64,000 bases of DNA, taken from contig NZ_BSTD01000006.1 in assembly GCF_030269325.1 (NCBI RefSeq), forward strand, positions 496,001 through 560,000, in the 5' to 3' direction. The notes under the pieces were generated by a model that was given only the letters and a program-made list of their open reading frames with translations, ran no database searches and was not told the origin of the DNA. Origin of the DNA: Amycolatopsis sp. NBRC 101858 (GTDB lineage: Bacteria; Actinomycetota; Actinomycetes; Mycobacteriales; Pseudonocardiaceae). Of the stretch, positions 34,718 to 44,236 are shown piece by piece (within the stretch, counting starts at the first letter, position 1; each line of letters starts with the position of its first letter). A program made the position numbers and the translations under genes.

Positions 34718-36086
34718 GCAGCTCCGCGAGGGCCTCCGGGAGCGCGTCGGCGAGCGGCCACAGGTCCTTGACCAGCTCGCGCGCGCCGAGCAGGCCGACG
34801 TGCAGCTTGCCGGCGTTGGACAGCACGGTGACGTTCAGGCCGGCGCCGTGGAAGACCGGGCCGAGCGGGTAGAGGCCGGTGATCCGCGCGCCGAGCAGGT
34901 ACAGCGGCATCGGCGGCCCGGGCACGTTGGAGACGACCAGGTTGTGCACCACCGGGTGCTTCTCGGCCAGCCGCAGCGCGGAGTACGCGCGCACGGCGAG
35001 CCCGAACGCCGTCGCGGCCGAGAACTGCGCCCAGTCCTGCAGCATGTCGGCGTCGATGTCGTAGTGGTGGTCCTTCGAGAGCCGGTTGGCCTCGGCGAGG
35101 AAGAACACCCGCGCGGCCGGGTCGGCCAGGTGCGTCGGCAGGGAGGCGAAGAACGCGGAAACCTTGTTGCTGCCGTGGTCGCGCTCGGTCCGGTCGTGCA
35201 CCGAGACCGGGACGGTCGCCACCAGGGGGTCTTCCGGCAGCTCGCCGCGCGCTTCGAGGAAGTCCCGCAGCGCCCCCGCGACGAGCGCGAGCACGACGTC
35301 GTTGACCGTGACCCCGAAGGTGTTCTTCACGTCCTTGACCTCGCCGAGGTCGAGCTGGGCGAACGCGACGCTGCGGTGGCCGGTGATCGTGCCGTTCAGC
35401 GACGTCCGCGGCGCGGTGAACGGGATCGGCATCCCCTTGCCCTGCAACGCTTTCCCGAGCCACCGCGGCACCAGGCCCAGCAGGTCCGGCAGCAGCCGCA
35501 CGATCTCGGCGGGGCGTTTCGCGAAGCTTTCGACGCCGGTGCGGAGCAGGTTCAGCGGCGAGGGCATCGCCGGGTTGCGGGGTTCCTCGATCTCCGGCGC
35601 CGGCGCGTCCGGCTCGAGCCCGGCCAGGTAGGTGATCAGGCTGGCGCCGCTCACGCCGTCGACGCTCGCGTGGTGCATCTTCAGCAGCACGGCGATCTGG
35701 CCGTCGGCGAGGCCTTCGATGACGTACAGCTGCCAGAGCGGGTACGAGCGGTCGAGCTGCTGCCCGGCGATGTGCGCGCAGAGTTCGGCCAGCTCGGCGC
35801 GGTCGCCGGGGGCCGGCACGCCGATCCGGTGCACGTGGCGGTCGAGGTCGAAGTCCTCGTCCTCGACCCACACGGGATGCCCGATGTTCCAGAGTGGATT
35901 GTGCAGTTTGCGGCGGAAAGCCGGAATCATCCGGACGCGTTCTTCGAGCTTCTCTTCGAGCTTCGCGAAGCTGTAGCCGCCGGGGACGGTCGAGCCGTCG
36001 AGGGTCATCAGCCCGCAGACGTGCAGGACCTGGGCCGGCGTCTCGAGGTACAGGAAGCTCGCGTCGAGGCCGCTCAGTCTCTGCAT
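34701..36086 (-). CDS. Wax ester synthase / diacylglycerol acyltransferase (WS/DGAT)
   Basis: A 461-residue acyltransferase. The catalytic motif HHxxxDG is seen at H138-H139-ASV-D143-G144. The N-terminus LSGLDASFLYLETP and the later NDVVLALVAGALRDFL and VSNVPGPPMPLYLLGA are family markers. It transfers acyl groups from acyl-CoA to diacylglycerol or alcohols, forming storage lipid at the membrane. It is convergent with the Ddn-like gene and divergent from a lipase-like esterase, the same neighbour pair as Rv0221/lipC in M. tuberculosis. Storage of acyl groups released from sterols or lipids is a plausible use. Confidence 0.9.
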   Translation of the reverse strand: MQRLSGLDASFLYLETPAQVLHVCGLMTLDGSTVPGGYSFAKLEEKLEERVRMIPAFRRKLHNPLWNIGHPVWVEDEDFDLDRHVHRIGVPAPGDRAELAELCAHIAGQQLDRSYPLWQLYVIEGLADGQIAVLLKMHHASVDGVSGASLITYLAGLEPDAPAPEIEEPRNPAMPSPLNLLRTGVESFAKRPAEIVRLLPDLLGLVPRWLGKALQGKGMPIPFTAPRTSLNGTITGHRSVAFAQLDLGEVKDVKNTFGVTVNDVVLALVAGALRDFLEARGELPEDPLVATVPVSVHDRTERDHGSNKVSAFFASLPTHLADPAARVFFLAEANRLSKDHHYDIDADMLQDWAQFSAATAFGLAVRAYSALRLAEKHPVVHNLVVSNVPGPPMPLYLLGARITGLYPLGPVFHGAGLNVTVLSNAGKLHVGLLGARELVKDLWPLADALPEALAELLKAAG

Positions 36087-36151
36087 GCCGATCAGCGTAA
36101 GCCACTTCCCGTGAGCGGCGCGCTACACTACTCGCCGGTATCATCGCGCTG

Positions 36152-37387
36152 GTGCAGCCGAATTTCCTGATCCGTCGCGCGGTCCAGCTCGGCCTCACCG
36201 CGAACGCGCTCCGCCCGTTGCGAGCCCGGTCCACGACCATCCCGGCGTTCTTCGCCGGCTGGCTGACCGGAGAGCTCGCACCCCAGTTCCTGGCGTTGAC
36301 GGCGGCGGACGCTGCGGTGCACGTAGCCCGGCACGGCGTCCGCGACCGCTCGACGCAGGCCGGGCTCGCGATGGCCGCCGCGTCCGCCGCCGGGCTGGCC
36401 GCGCTGATCCGGACGGGTCACGGAGCCCGCGAGGAGATCGAGGGGGCGCTGACGGCCGCGTTGGGCGAGGACTACGCGGAGGGGCTGGGCCGTTCGGACC
36501 TGGGGCTGCCGTGGGGCGAGCTGGCGCTGCCGTTCCGGATGGGCGCGCCGGACGTGCGGGTCGACCGCAACATCGCGTACGCCCCGGGCGGCAAGCGGTT
36601 CCTGCTGGACGTGTACCGCCCGTCGTCGCCGGTCACCGGGGCGCCGGTGCTGCTGCAGGTCCACGGGGGCGCGTGGGTGATCGGCAACAAGGAGGAGCAG
36701 GGCAGGCCCCTGATGCGCTACCTCGCCCGCCGCGGCTGGGTGTGCGTGGCGATCAACTACCCGCTGTCCCCGGCACACCGCTGGCCGGCGCACATCGTGG
36801 CGGCGAAGCAGGCACTGGCGTGGATCCGTTCTTCGATCGCCTCGTACGGCGGCGACCCGGACTTCGTGGCGGTGACGGGCGGTTCGGCAGGCGGCCACCT
36901 GTCGGCGCTGCTGGCGTTGTCCCAGAACGACCCGGCGCTGCAGCCGGAGTTCGAGGACGTCGACACGAGCATCCAGGCATGCGTACCGCACTACGGGGTG
37001 TACGACTTCGCGGCGACGTCGGGATCGCGGGAGAGTCAGTATCGGCTGGAGAGTTTGATCGCGCGGCGGGTGTTCGCGGCTGATCGTGATCCGGTACAGC
37101 ATCTCGACGACTACATCGCGGCATCTCCCCTGGACCGGATTTCCTCGGAGGCACCACCGTTTTTCGTGATCCACGGGCGGGATGATTCGCTGGTGCCGGT
37201 GGGTGAGGCCCGGGAGTTCGTGCGGCGGTTGCGGGAAAAGTCTCAGCAGCCGGTGGCTTATGCGGAGCTGGCTGGGGCCCAGCACGCGTTCGACGTGTTC
37301 ACGTCGGTACGGAGTGCGCATGTGGTGCGGGGCGTGGCGCGGTTCTTGGACTACACGTACAACGCTTGGAAGGCTGAGAACCACTAG
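36152..37387 (+). CDS. HSL-type esterase/lipase (LipC-like)
   Basis: A 411-residue alpha/beta hydrolase of the hormone-sensitive lipase class. The oxyanion motif is HGGAW and the nucleophile elbow GGSAGG; Asp in HGRDDSLVP and His in AGAQHAFDVF complete the triad. An N-terminal region of about 140 residues is Ala-rich and partly hydrophobic (membrane or lipid association likely). It matches the LipC type of cell-surface lipase found beside a WS/DGAT in mycobacteria. The start is GTG 36152. Confidence 0.87.
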   Translation: MQPNFLIRRAVQLGLTANALRPLRARSTTIPAFFAGWLTGELAPQFLALTAADAAVHVARHGVRDRSTQAGLAMAAASAAGLAALIRTGHGAREEIEGALTAALGEDYAEGLGRSDLGLPWGELALPFRMGAPDVRVDRNIAYAPGGKRFLLDVYRPSSPVTGAPVLLQVHGGAWVIGNKEEQGRPLMRYLARRGWVCVAINYPLSPAHRWPAHIVAAKQALAWIRSSIASYGGDPDFVAVTGGSAGGHLSALLALSQNDPALQPEFEDVDTSIQACVPHYGVYDFAATSGSRESQYRLESLIARRVFAADRDPVQHLDDYIAASPLDRISSEAPPFFVIHGRDDSLVPVGEAREFVRRLREKSQQPVAYAELAGAQHAFDVFTSVRSAHVVRGVARFLDYTYNAWKAENH

Positions 37388-37713
37388 CCGGCGGCCGCTC
37401 GGCAGACGGGCGGGCCGGCCGCCGCGGCCGGCCGCGGTCGGGGGCCAGCGGGACGGACCTGCCGCGGCGGGCAGCCCAAGGCCCCGAGCTGCCGGGGTAC
37501 CGGGCGACCGCCGCGCCGCCGGGCGCCGAACCGCCAGGCTGCGGGCCACCGGGCCGCCAGGCCGCCGAACTGCCGGGGCCGCCGGGCCGCCGCACCGCCG
37601 GGCCGGGGTCAAAACCACGCCGCCGGACCAGCCGCAGCCGCCAAGCCCCACCGGGGCTGCCGGGCCGCCGGGCCGCCGGGCCGCCGGGCCGCCGGGTCGC
37701 CGGGTCGCCGAGG
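37388..37713. other. Gene-free GC-rich low-complexity gap with an 8-bp tandem repeat
   Basis: These 326 bp lie between the esterase stop and the SWIM gene stop. They are almost pure G+C. A 10-bp inverted repeat (37413-37422 with 37424-37433) sits 26 bp past the esterase and could act as a terminator. The rest is CCGGGCCG-like simple sequence. No plausible gene was found in any frame. Confidence 0.6.
37662..37709. repeat. Six tandem copies of an 8-bp unit
   Basis: Four exact copies of GGGCCGCC followed by two of GGGTCGCC, in perfect 8-bp register, end 4 bp before the stop codon of the convergent SWIM gene. Copy number at such simple repeats usually varies between strains. Confidence 0.85.
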
Positions 37714-38874
37714 TCAGTAGGCCAGGTCCACCGGGCTTGCCGAGGGTGGGCCGTCCATGCGCCACTCCGGGCCCACGCGGATGAACCGGTACCAGCGGGC
37801 GTCGCGGCCGTAGCGCAGCTGCAAGTCTCCCTGGGTCAGGCGGTTGCGCCACGCCTTGGGTGTTCCCGGCAACCCCGCGTCGGCCACGACTGCCAGCGCC
37901 TCCGCCAGGGGGCCTGGCCCCGGCTGCCACGTCTCGCGGACGATCGCCAAGCCGTCGCGGCCGGCTTCGCGCCAGGCCTCGGCCCAGTGGACCAAGTCCC
38001 GCAGGGGCACCCCGGCCGCGGTGGCCAACGCCATGAACTCCGAGCCGGACCGGCTCGCGGCCCGGCGTGCGAGGTCTTCTTCGAACGTCAGCTCCGCCGC
38101 CGTCGCGCCGGCCGTCAGCAGGTCGCGCGCGAGCGAGGCGGCGTCCGCTGCCAAGCCGGACAGTGCGTCCGCCGTCCAGCCGGTGCTCGGGGGCGGGTCG
38201 AGGTCCAGGGTCGCCGGTGGTCCGGCCATCCGCGGTGGCGGCGGCAGGGCCGGGATCGCGCCCAGCTGACGGGCGTAGGCCGCGCGCGGCGTCAGTCCTT
38301 CGTCCACGCGCTTCGGCAGCTTCGGTTTCTCGCCGCGTGCCGGGGCCCGGCGGGAGCGCAGCTCGGCCAGGACGTCCGTCCGCGGGCGTCCGCGCAGCAG
38401 GAACAGCGTGAACGGGTCGCGGTCCACCTCGTCGGCGACCAGGTAGTACACCGCCGCGACGTGCTTGCACGGGTTCGCCGAGTCCGGGCACGAGCACCGC
38501 GGCCGCAGGTCGCCCGGGCCGGGCAGCAGGTCGACGCCCGCCTCGCGCGCCTGCTCGGTGAGTGCGCCCGGCAGTTCGCCGTCGAGCAGCGCGGCCGCGT
38601 GCCCGAGCCGCGTGCCGACCACGCCGAGCAGCGTGTCCCACTCGCCGTCGGTGAAGGTGCGCATGGTGATGGTGACCTTGTAGGGCTGCGGCCGGCTGCC
38701 CCGCACCCGCGCTTGCACCTCCCCGGCGCCGACGTGCAGCTCGCTGACCGTGCCCTTGCGCGCGTACGTCCGCCCGCGCGGCAACCGGTTCGGGTCGAGC
38801 TTCGCGCGCTGCTCGAGCGCGTCGACCCAGGCGCGGCCCCACCACGTCCGGCCGAAGGTGCGCCTCGGCGGCAT
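37714..38874 (-). CDS. SWIM zinc-finger protein, partner of the SNF2 helicase
   Basis: A 386-residue protein. It starts PPRRTFGRTWWGRAWVDALE, a conserved lead in actinobacterial SWIM proteins. The SWIM motif C-S-C-P-(x7)-C-K-H is at about residues 125-140 (CSCPDSANPCKHVAAVYY). The remainder is a helical, Ala/Pro-rich region of unknown fold. SWIM domains bind DNA or protein. The ATG at 38874 shares one base with the SNF2 stop (TGATG), so the two proteins are made together and probably act as one complex on DNA or RNA polymerase. Confidence 0.83.
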   Translation of the reverse strand: MPPRRTFGRTWWGRAWVDALEQRAKLDPNRLPRGRTYARKGTVSELHVGAGEVQARVRGSRPQPYKVTITMRTFTDGEWDTLLGVVGTRLGHAAALLDGELPGALTEQAREAGVDLLPGPGDLRPRCSCPDSANPCKHVAAVYYLVADEVDRDPFTLFLLRGRPRTDVLAELRSRRAPARGEKPKLPKRVDEGLTPRAAYARQLGAIPALPPPPRMAGPPATLDLDPPPSTGWTADALSGLAADAASLARDLLTAGATAAELTFEEDLARRAASRSGSEFMALATAAGVPLRDLVHWAEAWREAGRDGLAIVRETWQPGPGPLAEALAVVADAGLPGTPKAWRNRLTQGDLQLRYGRDARWYRFIRVGPEWRMDGPPSASPVDLAY

Positions 38875-41800
38875 CACCCGCTCCCGAGCCGGACCAGGTC
38901 CGCGAGCTCGTCGTCGGACAGTTCGGTGATCCAGTCCTCGCCCGCGCCGACGATCGACTCGGCCAGCCCCCGCTTCTTTTCGAGCACCTGCGCGATCCGC
39001 TCTTCGAGGGTGCCCTCGGCGATCAGCCGGTGGACCTGGACCGGCCGGTCCTGGCCGATGCGGTACGCGCGGTCGGTGGCCTGGTCCTCGACGGCCGGGT
39101 TCCACCAGCGGTCGTAGTGGATCACGTGGGTGGCGCGGGTCAGGTTGAGCCCGACGCCGCCCGCCTTGAGCGACAGCAGGAACACGGGGATTTCGCCGGC
39201 CTGGAAGCGGTCGACCATGTCCTGCCGTTTCGCGGGCGAGCTTTCGCCGGAGAGCAGTTCGGTGGGCAGGCCGCGGTCCTTGAGGCGGCGCTCGAGCAGC
39301 CGGCAGAGCTGGACGTACTGGCTGAAGACGAGGACGCTCTCGCCTTCGTCGAGGATGACGTCGATGAGCTCTTCGAACGCGGCGAGCTTGCCGGACCGGC
39401 CGGTGAGCGCGCCGTGGGGTTCTTTGAGGAACTGGGCCGGGTGGTTGCAGATCTGCTTGAGCTCGGTGAGCAGCCGCAGGACCTGCCCGCGCCGTTCGAT
39501 GCCCTGCTTCTCGCGGATTTCGTCCAGGTTTTCCCGCACGACGGCCTCGTAGAGCGTGGTTTGCTCGGCGGTGAGCGGGACGAACCGGTCGGTTTCGGTC
39601 TTGGGCGGCAGTTCCGGGGCGATGTCGGGGTCGGACTTGCGCCGCCGCAGCAGGAACGGCCGGACGGTGGCGGCCAGCCGTTCGGTGACGGCCTTGTCGC
39701 GGTCGCGCTCGATCGGGCGCGCCACGGTGCGGCGGAAGCGGTCGAGCGGGCCGAGCAGCCCGGGCGTGGTCCAGTCCACAATGGACCAGAGTTCGGTGAG
39801 CCGGTTTTCGACCGGGGTACCGGTGAGGGCGACCTTGGCCCGGGCGCGGATCTTGCGGAGCTCCTTGGCGGTGGCGGAGAGGGGGTTCTTGACGTGCTGC
39901 GCCTCGTCGGCGGCGACGAGGCCCCAGTCCACTTCGGACAGTGTTTCGCGGTCGCGGCGGAGGACGCCGTAGGTGGCCAGGACGACCTCGTCGGGAGCGA
40001 GGTCGTCGAGGTGACGGCTGCCGCCGTGGAACCGGCGGACGGGGATGTCCGGGGCGAAGCGGGCGAACTCGCGTTCCCAGTTGCCGAGGAGGGAGGTGGG
40101 GCAGAGCACCAGGGTGGGGCCGCCGGTTGCGGCGAGCTGGGGCTCCGCAAGCTCCGCCGGACCGGGCTGGCCACCGGCACGAGACTCGGCCGGACCGGGT
40201 TCGGCAAGCTCCGCAGCTTCGGCCGGACGAGACTGGCCATCGGGCTGGGGCTCCGCCGGACCAGGCAGGCCACCGGGCCGGGGCTCCGCAAGCTCCGCCG
40301 GACCAGACCGGTCACCGTCACGGAACTCGGCAGCACCCTCGGCCGGACTAAGTCGGTCGACCGGACCGGGCTCGGCAACCTCCGCAGCCTCAGCCGGGCC
40401 AGACCGGGCAGCGGCCTCGAGCGCCGCCCCTACCGGGAGCGCGGCCATCTGGTCCGCGATCGGCTCGCTCCCGGACCCGCGCGCGCCGGCCAGGGCTCGG
40501 CGGTGCAGGTGGAGGGCGATCAGCTGGATTGTCTTGCCCAGTCCCATGTCGTCGGCAAGGCATGCGCCCAATCCCAACCCCGTCATCGTTGCCAGCCAGG
40601 CCAACCCCGCCTGCTGGTACGGCCGCAGCGTTGCCTGCAACCCCGGCGGCGGGGCCACCGCCTCACCGGATCGGTCGCGGATGCGGGAAGCCAGGTCTCC
40701 GAGCGCCGGGGGTGCCGCGAACTCGACTCGCTCGCCGTCCAGTTCCAGCTCGCCCGTCAGCGCCGCCGCCAGGGCCTCGCCCGCGTCGAGCCTGCGGGTT
40801 CGGCCGCGGACGCGCGCCAGTAGCTGCGGATCCACCCGCACCCATTGCCCGCGCAGCCGGACCAGTGGGCGCTTCGCCTCCGCCAGCGCCGCGACCTCCG
40901 CCTCGGTCAGCTGCTCCCCTCCCAGGCTCAGCTGCCAGCGGAACTCCAGGAGGCTCTTCAGCGCGAACTCCGCCTCCGTGACGCTCGCCGGCGCCTGGGT
41001 CGCGCTCGCCTTCGCCTTCACCTCGCCCGCGAACAGCCCCTTCGACCACAGCACCTCGATGCCGGCGCCGCCGAGGTCGCGGCTGCCGTCGGTCAGCAGG
41101 TCGACGATCTCGTCGTCGGACAGCGCCAGCGAGGCCGGCGCCGGCTGCTCCAGCACCCGGCCGAGCGGCGCCCACGCCCGGGCGCCACGGCGCAGGCCGA
41201 GCAGCAGCTGCGTCTCCACCTGGTCGCCCAGGCGGCTCAGGACCGCGTCCGGCGCGTCCCACAGCGTCGACGCCTCGACCACCAGGCTCGCCTCCGCCAT
41301 GCTGCGCACCGCCAGCACCCCGGCGAACGTGTCGTCGTCCAGTCCCTCGACGCGCAGCAGCACCTGGACGCCGCGGGGTTCGCGGGCCTCCAGCTCGGCC
41401 AGCCAGGCCGCGCCGTCCGGGCCGAGCAGCGCCGGTTCGCGCGCCGCGAACGCCGGGTCGCCCGCCCCGACCGGCGCCGCCGGGCTGCGCGCGAGCAGGT
41501 CGGCCGTCGCGTCCCAGAGCGCGCGGACCAGCGAGTCCGGTGAGTGCAGGCGGATGCGTTTCAGCCCGGTCAACGGCAGCGCGTACGCCTCCGGTGGCAA
41601 CGCACCGGCCAGGCCGCGCAGCAGCTCTTCGTCGGCCGCGTCCAACGGCCCGATCCGCCAGGCCGCCGCCCCGGCCGGGGACACCGCCGGCCGCAACCGC
41701 CCCCGCGCGACGAGGTTCACCCCGGCGTTGACGGCAGCCGACCACGCCGCGACCGCCGGGCTCGCCTCCTCCCCCACCGCGAGCAGGCGGGGCAGCGCGC

Positions 41801-41975
41801 GCTCCAGCGGGACGAGCTCCGCCTCGACCTTCGTGCGCGCGAACTTCGCGCCCCTGGGCAGCACGAGCTCGATCGTGGTCCCGCCGGCCACGTCGTCGCC
41901 CCACAAGGCCAGCACGCCGTCCCGCGGGGGATCCGCGGGAAGGTAGGTGGCCTGGGTGTCTGCGCTGAACTCCAC
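38874..41975 (-). CDS. SNF2-family helicase/ATPase with low-complexity insertion
   Basis: A protein of about 1033 residues. The N-terminal 450 residues form the bacterial SNF2-associated region. Helicase motifs follow: I LADDMGLGKT near 480, Ia PTSLLGNWEREF, II ADEAQH near 690, III LTGTPVENRLTELW, V VGLNLTRATHVIHYD and VI ATDRAYRIGQ. Between motifs I and Ia sits about 105 residues of Pro/Ala/Glu-rich repeats (GPAELAEP-like), foreign to the fold. GTG 41975 is taken as start; GTG 41999 would add eight residues. It translocates on double-stranded DNA and may remodel nucleoprotein or RNA polymerase complexes. The SWIM gene follows with a 1-nt overlap. Confidence 0.87.
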   Translation of the reverse strand: MEFSADTQATYLPADPPRDGVLALWGDDVAGGTTIELVLPRGAKFARTKVEAELVPLERALPRLLAVGEEASPAVAAWSAAVNAGVNLVARGRLRPAVSPAGAAAWRIGPLDAADEELLRGLAGALPPEAYALPLTGLKRIRLHSPDSLVRALWDATADLLARSPAAPVGAGDPAFAAREPALLGPDGAAWLAELEAREPRGVQVLLRVEGLDDDTFAGVLAVRSMAEASLVVEASTLWDAPDAVLSRLGDQVETQLLLGLRRGARAWAPLGRVLEQPAPASLALSDDEIVDLLTDGSRDLGGAGIEVLWSKGLFAGEVKAKASATQAPASVTEAEFALKSLLEFRWQLSLGGEQLTEAEVAALAEAKRPLVRLRGQWVRVDPQLLARVRGRTRRLDAGEALAAALTGELELDGERVEFAAPPALGDLASRIRDRSGEAVAPPPGLQATLRPYQQAGLAWLATMTGLGLGACLADDMGLGKTIQLIALHLHRRALAGARGSGSEPIADQMAALPVGAALEAAARSGPAEAAEVAEPGPVDRLSPAEGAAEFRDGDRSGPAELAEPRPGGLPGPAEPQPDGQSRPAEAAELAEPGPAESRAGGQPGPAELAEPQLAATGGPTLVLCPTSLLGNWEREFARFAPDIPVRRFHGGSRHLDDLAPDEVVLATYGVLRRDRETLSEVDWGLVAADEAQHVKNPLSATAKELRKIRARAKVALTGTPVENRLTELWSIVDWTTPGLLGPLDRFRRTVARPIERDRDKAVTERLAATVRPFLLRRRKSDPDIAPELPPKTETDRFVPLTAEQTTLYEAVVRENLDEIREKQGIERRGQVLRLLTELKQICNHPAQFLKEPHGALTGRSGKLAAFEELIDVILDEGESVLVFSQYVQLCRLLERRLKDRGLPTELLSGESSPAKRQDMVDRFQAGEIPVFLLSLKAGGVGLNLTRATHVIHYDRWWNPAVEDQATDRAYRIGQDRPVQVHRLIAEGTLEERIAQVLEKKRGLAESIVGAGEDWITELSDDELADLVRLGSG

Positions 41976-42069
41976 GACGGCAACGCTAGAACACGCCACC
42001 GACAGTTTCGGCCCGGGCGGCGCGAACGGTCCTTTCGCACCGTCTCGTCGAGCAACCGAGCCAGGAAAA

Positions 42070-44121
42070 CTAGCGTGGCAGACCGAGCAGCCGTTCCGCG
42101 GTCAGGGACCGCAGCACCTGCGTGGTGCCGCCCGCGATGGACAGGCAGCGCGTCAGCAGGAACTCGTGCTGCGCCGGACTCCCCGCGACCAGCGCCCCCG
42201 CACCGGCCAGCTCCAACGCGAACTCCGCGACGTCCTGCCGGTGCTGCACCCCGAGCAGCTTCCGCACACTCGACTCCGCACCCGGGTCCTGACCTTCCAG
42301 CCGCCGGAGCGCCGCCCGCAGGTCCAGCACGGACCCCGCCACGCCGAAGGCCACCAGCGAGCCGAGCCGGTCCAAAGCCACCTCATCGAGTGACGAAGCG
42401 TCCACTGTGGACACCAACGACTGCACGCTCTCCCCCACCGCGGACCCGCTCCCCAGCGCCACCCGCTCGTTGGCCAGCGTCGTGCGCGCCAGCCGCCAGC
42501 CACCGCCGGGCGTGCCGACGACGTCGGCGTCCGGGACGAACACGTCGTCCAGGAACACCTCGTTGAACACCGCCTCGCCGGTGATCTCCCGCAGCGGCCG
42601 CGTCGTGATGCCCTCGGCACGCATGTCCACCAGGAAGTACGTGATCCCCTTGTGCTTGGGCACGTCCGGATCCGTGCGCGCCAGGCAGATCCCCCAGTCG
42701 GCTTCTCGCGCCAGCGACGTCCACACCTTCTGCCCGGTCAGCCGCCAGCCGCCGTCGACGCGCCGCGCGGCCGTCCGCAGCGCCGCCAGGTCGGACCCCG
42801 CGCCCGGTTCGCTGAACAGCTGGCACCACGTCAGCTCACCCCGCAAGGTGGGCCGGGCGAACCGCGCGCGCTGCTCGTCGCTGCCGTGCTCGAGGATCGT
42901 CGGCACCGCCCACGCCCCGATCACCAGGTCCGGACGGCGCACGCCGGCCGCCGCCAGAGCGCCGTCGATCCGCAGCTGCGAAGCCGCGTCGGCGCCGCGA
43001 CCGTAGGGCGCGGGCCAGTGCGGGGTCAGCAACCCGGCGTCGGCCAGCGCGACCCGCTGCGAAGAAGCCGGCAACGCGGCGATCCGCGCCACCTCCTCGC
43101 CCAGCGCGGGATCCTCTCCGACGTCGACGCCCAGCGTCCGCTCGGTCCCGGCGAGAGCCAGCGAAGCCGCTTCACGTCGCCACGGCCCCGAACCGCCGAG
43201 CCACTGCCGCAACGCCACGGCCCGCCGCAGGTAGAGGTGCGCGTCGTGCTCCCAGGTGAACCCGATGCCGCCGAGCACCTGGATGCAGTCCTTCGCGTTG
43301 GCGACGGCGGCGTCGAGGGCGACGACGGCCGCGCTCGCCACCGACAGCGGGTGCTGCCCGGAAGCCGCGTCCCACGCCAGCGCTTCGGCCGCTTCGGCGC
43401 GGCACAGCATCTCCGCGCACAGGTGCTTGATCGCCTGGAATCCGCCGATGGGCTTGCCGAACTGCTCCCGGACCTTGGCGTAGTCGACGGCGATGGTCAG
43501 GCAGCGACGCGCCACCCCCGCCGCCTCGGCCGCGGCCAGCGTCGCCGCCGACGGCTCGACCGGCGGCAGGGTCAGGACCTCGGCCCCGGCGCCGGAGAAC
43601 CGGACGCGCGCGAGCGGGCGCGAGAAGTCGAACGGCTCCAGCGGCTCCACGGTCAGCCCGGGTGTCCCCGGCGCGAGCAGCACGTGGCCGCCGTCGACCG
43701 GCACCACCAGCCAGGACTCGGGCGTGGCTCCCGGCACCGGCCCGGAGACGCCGTCGACGAGCGGGTCCAGCAGCACCGCGACCGTGGCCTCCCCTTCCGC
43801 GACGGCCGCGAGCAGCTCCTTCGCCGATGGGATCTCCGCGAGCAGCAGGCCCGCCAAAGCCGTGCCGAGCACCGGACCGGGAACGAGTTCTTCGGCCGCC
43901 GCGGCCAGCCCGGCGGCCAGATCGGCGACACCGCCGTCGGCGCCGCCGACGGCCGCGGGCAACGCGACGCCGAACAAGCCCAGGTCGGCGAAGCCCGCGG
44001 GAACCCCGGCGGCCGGACCGGTTTCCGCCGCTCGCACCGCCTCTCGTGGGGGGTGCGCGGCGGACCAGGCGTGGATCGCCTCGGCCAGCGCGGCCTGTTC
44101 CTCGGTGAGCGCGACCGGCAT
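42070..44121 (-). CDS. chsE3: ChsE3/FadE34, fused double acyl-CoA dehydrogenase of the sterol side chain
   Basis: A 683-residue protein made of two acyl-CoA dehydrogenase halves. The second half (from about residue 330) has the complete motifs WCQLFSEPGAGSDLAALRTAA and GQKVWTSLAREADWG. The first half is degenerate. This fused form and its divergent position next to kstR match FadE34 (Rv3573c) in M. tuberculosis. That enzyme dehydrogenates five-carbon side-chain (24-oyl-CoA) intermediates of cholesterol. Its product would be hydrated by ChsH3, encoded at 26.6 kb. A perfect KstR box lies 39 bp upstream of ATG 44121. Confidence 0.92.
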   Translation of the reverse strand: MPVALTEEQAALAEAIHAWSAAHPPREAVRAAETGPAAGVPAGFADLGLFGVALPAAVGGADGGVADLAAGLAAAAEELVPGPVLGTALAGLLLAEIPSAKELLAAVAEGEATVAVLLDPLVDGVSGPVPGATPESWLVVPVDGGHVLLAPGTPGLTVEPLEPFDFSRPLARVRFSGAGAEVLTLPPVEPSAATLAAAEAAGVARRCLTIAVDYAKVREQFGKPIGGFQAIKHLCAEMLCRAEAAEALAWDAASGQHPLSVASAAVVALDAAVANAKDCIQVLGGIGFTWEHDAHLYLRRAVALRQWLGGSGPWRREAASLALAGTERTLGVDVGEDPALGEEVARIAALPASSQRVALADAGLLTPHWPAPYGRGADAASQLRIDGALAAAGVRRPDLVIGAWAVPTILEHGSDEQRARFARPTLRGELTWCQLFSEPGAGSDLAALRTAARRVDGGWRLTGQKVWTSLAREADWGICLARTDPDVPKHKGITYFLVDMRAEGITTRPLREITGEAVFNEVFLDDVFVPDADVVGTPGGGWRLARTTLANERVALGSGSAVGESVQSLVSTVDASSLDEVALDRLGSLVAFGVAGSVLDLRAALRRLEGQDPGAESSVRKLLGVQHRQDVAEFALELAGAGALVAGSPAQHEFLLTRCLSIAGGTTQVLRSLTAERLLGLPR

Positions 44122-44159
44122 GGGCCCTCCTCGCGGGTACGGAACACTACTCGCGAGTG

Positions 44160-44173
44160 TAGAACGTGTTACA
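44160..44173. promoter_or_regulatory. KstR operator of chsE3 (fadE34)
   Basis: TAGAACGTGTTACA is a full match to TnnAACnnGTTnnA, placed in the chsE3/kstR divergent region. A 10-bp palindrome ACTCGCGAGT (44149-44158) directly abuts it. Confidence 0.88.
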
Positions 44174-44236
44174 GTTTTTCGGCCAGTGGGTCAATTGTTG
44201 AACGTTTCGCCAGGACAGGTACTCTACGTCGTGAAC

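Noticed and set aside
37182..37784. 200-codon plus-strand frame across the GC-rich gap after the esterase
   Set aside because: It starts inside the esterase gene in another frame and is mostly Arg/Pro/Gly simple sequence derived from the 8-bp repeat.
41987..42000. Half KstR-like word TAGAACACG near the SNF2 start
   Set aside because: The second half-site GTT is absent, so it does not meet the motif.
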